From NCBI GenBank assembly GCA_027923505.1, contig BROI01000027.1, positions 1 through 64,000 of the forward strand: a stretch of DNA of 64,000 bases, written 5' to 3'. This stretch comes from Mayamaea pseudoterrestris (Eukaryota; Bacillariophyta; Bacillariophyceae; Sellaphorales; Sellaphoraceae). Under the pieces are notes generated by a model. The model saw only the letters and a list, made by a program, of their open reading frames with translations, did no database searches and was not told where the DNA came from. The position numbers and the translations under genes were made by a program. Of the stretch, positions 62,116 to 64,000 are shown piece after piece; the stretch's first letter is position 1, and each line of letters opens with the position of its first letter.

Positions 62116-62834
62116 GGAGACCTTTTGGGAATCCTAACATCAGCTTAACTAAAAATTGTGGCTTGTAAAGCTTGCAGTCTAGTCGTGTAGTAACTTTCTA
62201 ATTCCGCGGCTATCCAGCATGCAATTAATGATTAAAGGCATCGTCCGCTTGCATTAGGACTCTCAATGAGCAATCGCCATCAAGGACCTGTCGCTCACTT
62301 GACCTCGGCCAGCAATTTGCAGTTGATTAGGCAATTAAACTAAACACATACCAGGACTTTCGCATGTGCTTATAATGATTTGGTATTGAACGACATGCAC
62401 TACATTTCTACTGCTGATAAGCCACCATGTTGTTACAAGCGTAGGTGCAAAGTCACTGTCAGATAACACAACCATGCCGTAAACTGGGCTTAGATGCGAC
62501 GCGCTACTTAAGCAGAGGAAAACATTGGACTTCGAACACAATCTGGCTCAATACTGGCTGACAGTGAATGCCAATCCCGCGGGCATGCCAACAGGCAAAG
62601 TATTGAGTTAAAAGAGGTAGCTACCTGATCAACACGCGGGCCATGCAATCCAACGGATGATTTGACACCGATGCGACACCAATCGGAACCATTCATCTTG
62701 CCGGATCATCGAAAAGATGTTGCTGACCCGCCAACCTCAAATTGATCGGCTCTCTTGTCCCTCGACCTTCGCACAACCATCTCACTATCACAAAATCAAG
62801 AGCGTTACTTCATCTCGCTAGCATACTTTTCAGC
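62116..62834. other. Intergenic, 5' flank of the secreted-protein gene
   Basis: About 720 bp of apparently unique sequence with no coding motif on either strand. It should hold the promoter and 5' UTR of the downstream gene, but no diagnostic element can be identified by eye. Confidence 0.5.
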
Positions 62835-63998
62835 ATGACGTTCTTTCCTCGCTCTAGTCTCGCCGCAGCTCTCGTTGCCGCCGCTTGCGTCTCGTTCGTT
62901 CCGTCCACGCTCGCCCAAGACACTTGCCAACTTTGCCCTTCCGGATCAACCATGAACAATGTCGACAAGCCCTTTTACGGAACCGGCGATAACGCGCCTG
63001 CAACCTGCGGAGGTTTCGATGAGTTGCTGGCGCTCATTCCGGCTGATTCCTGCGAGGCGACGCTCGAATCGCAGGGCGTGCTGAGTCCAGTGAACTTGCG
63101 CGTCTACTGCGAGTGCTCCGGCGTGGACGCTCCCAATGTGTGCGACTTGTGCAATGGCGGCGATCTCATTGCAGGGTCCGATGAGCCGTCGCAAATCTTG
63201 GCGGGCTACACGTGCAATCAAATCAATGACTTGTTTGCCAGTTCGACCGAGGCGGATAACTGCGGTGAAAACGACTTGTCGGCTGCTGCGGCACTATGCT
63301 GCGAGGGAGGAACTGGACTTAATATTACCTTTTCGGATGATGACGCCGTTACAGGAGGAAACATGACAGCCATGCCTGACTCCAACAGCACCATGGCTCC
63401 GACCTCGAATGGTGGCGACGAAAACGCGACTGCCATTTGCCAAATTTGCGCCGACGGAAGCGACCCTACCAACGACGCCACTATTCCTCTATTGGAAATG
63501 TCTTGCTCCGTCTTTCAAGCCTTTCCAATCCCTGTAGCAGTGTGCAGTGAACTCAAGTCGCAGATTGCGATTGGAGCGCTCTGTGGATGCGCCGGCGAGG
63601 AACCTCCCAATGCTTGTCCCTTGTGCGGCGACGGACAAGTTTCCAACTCGTCGGATCTTGTCAATGTACCAAACGGGGGCTCATTGACCTGCCAAGATGC
63701 TTTAATGTTGTCTATGTTTGCGGGTGAGAACCTTTGCAACTCGAGTGTCCAGGAGCTGGAGGCTGTTTGCTGCGTGGATGCTTCCGCAGCGACAGTAGCA
63801 CCTACTCCAGCCGAAGCGGATTCCCCTGTGGCGGCGCCAACGGCCGGAAGCGGCAGCGATACGTCGGAACCTACTGCTGCGCCAATTGGAGCTACCAATG
63901 AACAAGACTCTAGTACAAGTATGGCTGCCCAGCCGAATCACGGCTTGACGTCAATGGTCGGCGGATTTTTGATTGCCGTTGTGGCTGCAATGATGTAA
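62835..63998 (+). CDS. Secreted, probably GPI-anchored protein with four six-Cys modules
   Basis: Predicted 387 residues. An in-frame ATG exists 93 bp upstream (62,742), but the ATG at 62,835 starts a proper signal peptide: MTFFPRSSLAAALVAAACVS, with likely cleavage after TLAQ near residue 28. Four modules follow, each with six Cys. Modules 1 (C31-C94) and 3 (C202-C252) end in CxC (YCEC, LCGC). Modules 2 (C103-C156) and 4 (C261-C313) end in CC (LCC, VCC). Each module opens with CxxC (CQLC, CDLC, CQIC, CPLC). This looks like a duplicated two-module unit. A Ser/Thr/Asn-rich linker with N-glycosylation sequons (NIT, NMT, NST, NAT) separates the pairs. A Pro/Thr/Ala stalk leads to a hydrophobic tail, MVGGFLIAVVAAMM, typical of a GPI signal. 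No introns are needed. The family resembles diatom Cys-rich surface proteins, and the molecular function is unknown. Confidence 0.85.
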   Translation: MTFFPRSSLAAALVAAACVSFVPSTLAQDTCQLCPSGSTMNNVDKPFYGTGDNAPATCGGFDELLALIPADSCEATLESQGVLSPVNLRVYCECSGVDAPNVCDLCNGGDLIAGSDEPSQILAGYTCNQINDLFASSTEADNCGENDLSAAAALCCEGGTGLNITFSDDDAVTGGNMTAMPDSNSTMAPTSNGGDENATAICQICADGSDPTNDATIPLLEMSCSVFQAFPIPVAVCSELKSQIAIGALCGCAGEEPPNACPLCGDGQVSNSSDLVNVPNGGSLTCQDALMLSMFAGENLCNSSVQELEAVCCVDASAATVAPTPAEADSPVAAPTAGSGSDTSEPTAAPIGATNEQDSSTSMAAQPNHGLTSMVGGFLIAVVAAMM

Positions 63999-64000
63999 AT

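Noticed and set aside
62742-62834. Upstream ATG at 62,742 as the start of the Cys-module protein
   Set aside because: It would place 31 hydrophilic residues before the signal peptide and hide it. The ATG at 62,835 gives a standard N-terminal signal.

Overview
The window looks like repeat-dense nuclear DNA of a stramenopile, most likely a diatom. Three things point that way. Two families of Ty1/copia elements have the CoDi-like diatom style of pol. A DIRS-like RT/RNase H fragment is of a type I associate with diatoms and oomycetes. A cysteine-module secreted protein resembles diatom surface proteins. The species cannot be fixed from sequence alone.

Layout. Positions 1-9,223 and 12,072-21,596 are one family of 169-bp satellite DNA, about 55 and 56 units, all in the same orientation. 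They are separated by a DIRS-like retroelement fragment (about 9,224-12,071). The left array contains a 3,382-bp (20-unit) block repeated back to back with no difference I could see. The right array begins with badly degenerate units that become regular over about 1.4 kb. Every regular unit carries a perfect 17-bp dyad.

Positions 21,597-30,828 hold a copia element (family A, 401-bp LTRs) butted against the satellite on its left and against a second copia family (B, about 329-bp LTRs) on its right. The stretch 30,829-33,651 is the 3' part of a B copy. Then come a decayed Ty3/gypsy-like integrase remnant, a DYRK-type protein kinase pseudogene (minus strand, one recognisable intron), and a third copia family (C, plus strand) interrupted by an antisense B fragment (37,642-41,286) and by an unrecognised open frame inside its probable LTR. 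A fourth copia (D, minus strand) fills about 44,975-47,960.

Positions 48,442-61,516 are a tandem B arrangement, LTR-internal-LTR-internal-LTR, whose 6,284-bp unit is repeated apparently without change. A short gag fragment of a relative of B follows. The only host gene that looks intact is at 62,835-63,998: a predicted secreted, probably GPI-anchored protein with four six-cysteine modules.

There is no operon-like or pathway logic. The window records satellite amplification, nested insertion and recent segmental duplication. All retroelements are treated as fossils. Several very long identical repeats and mismatched element flanks mean local assembly should be confirmed before biological conclusions are drawn.
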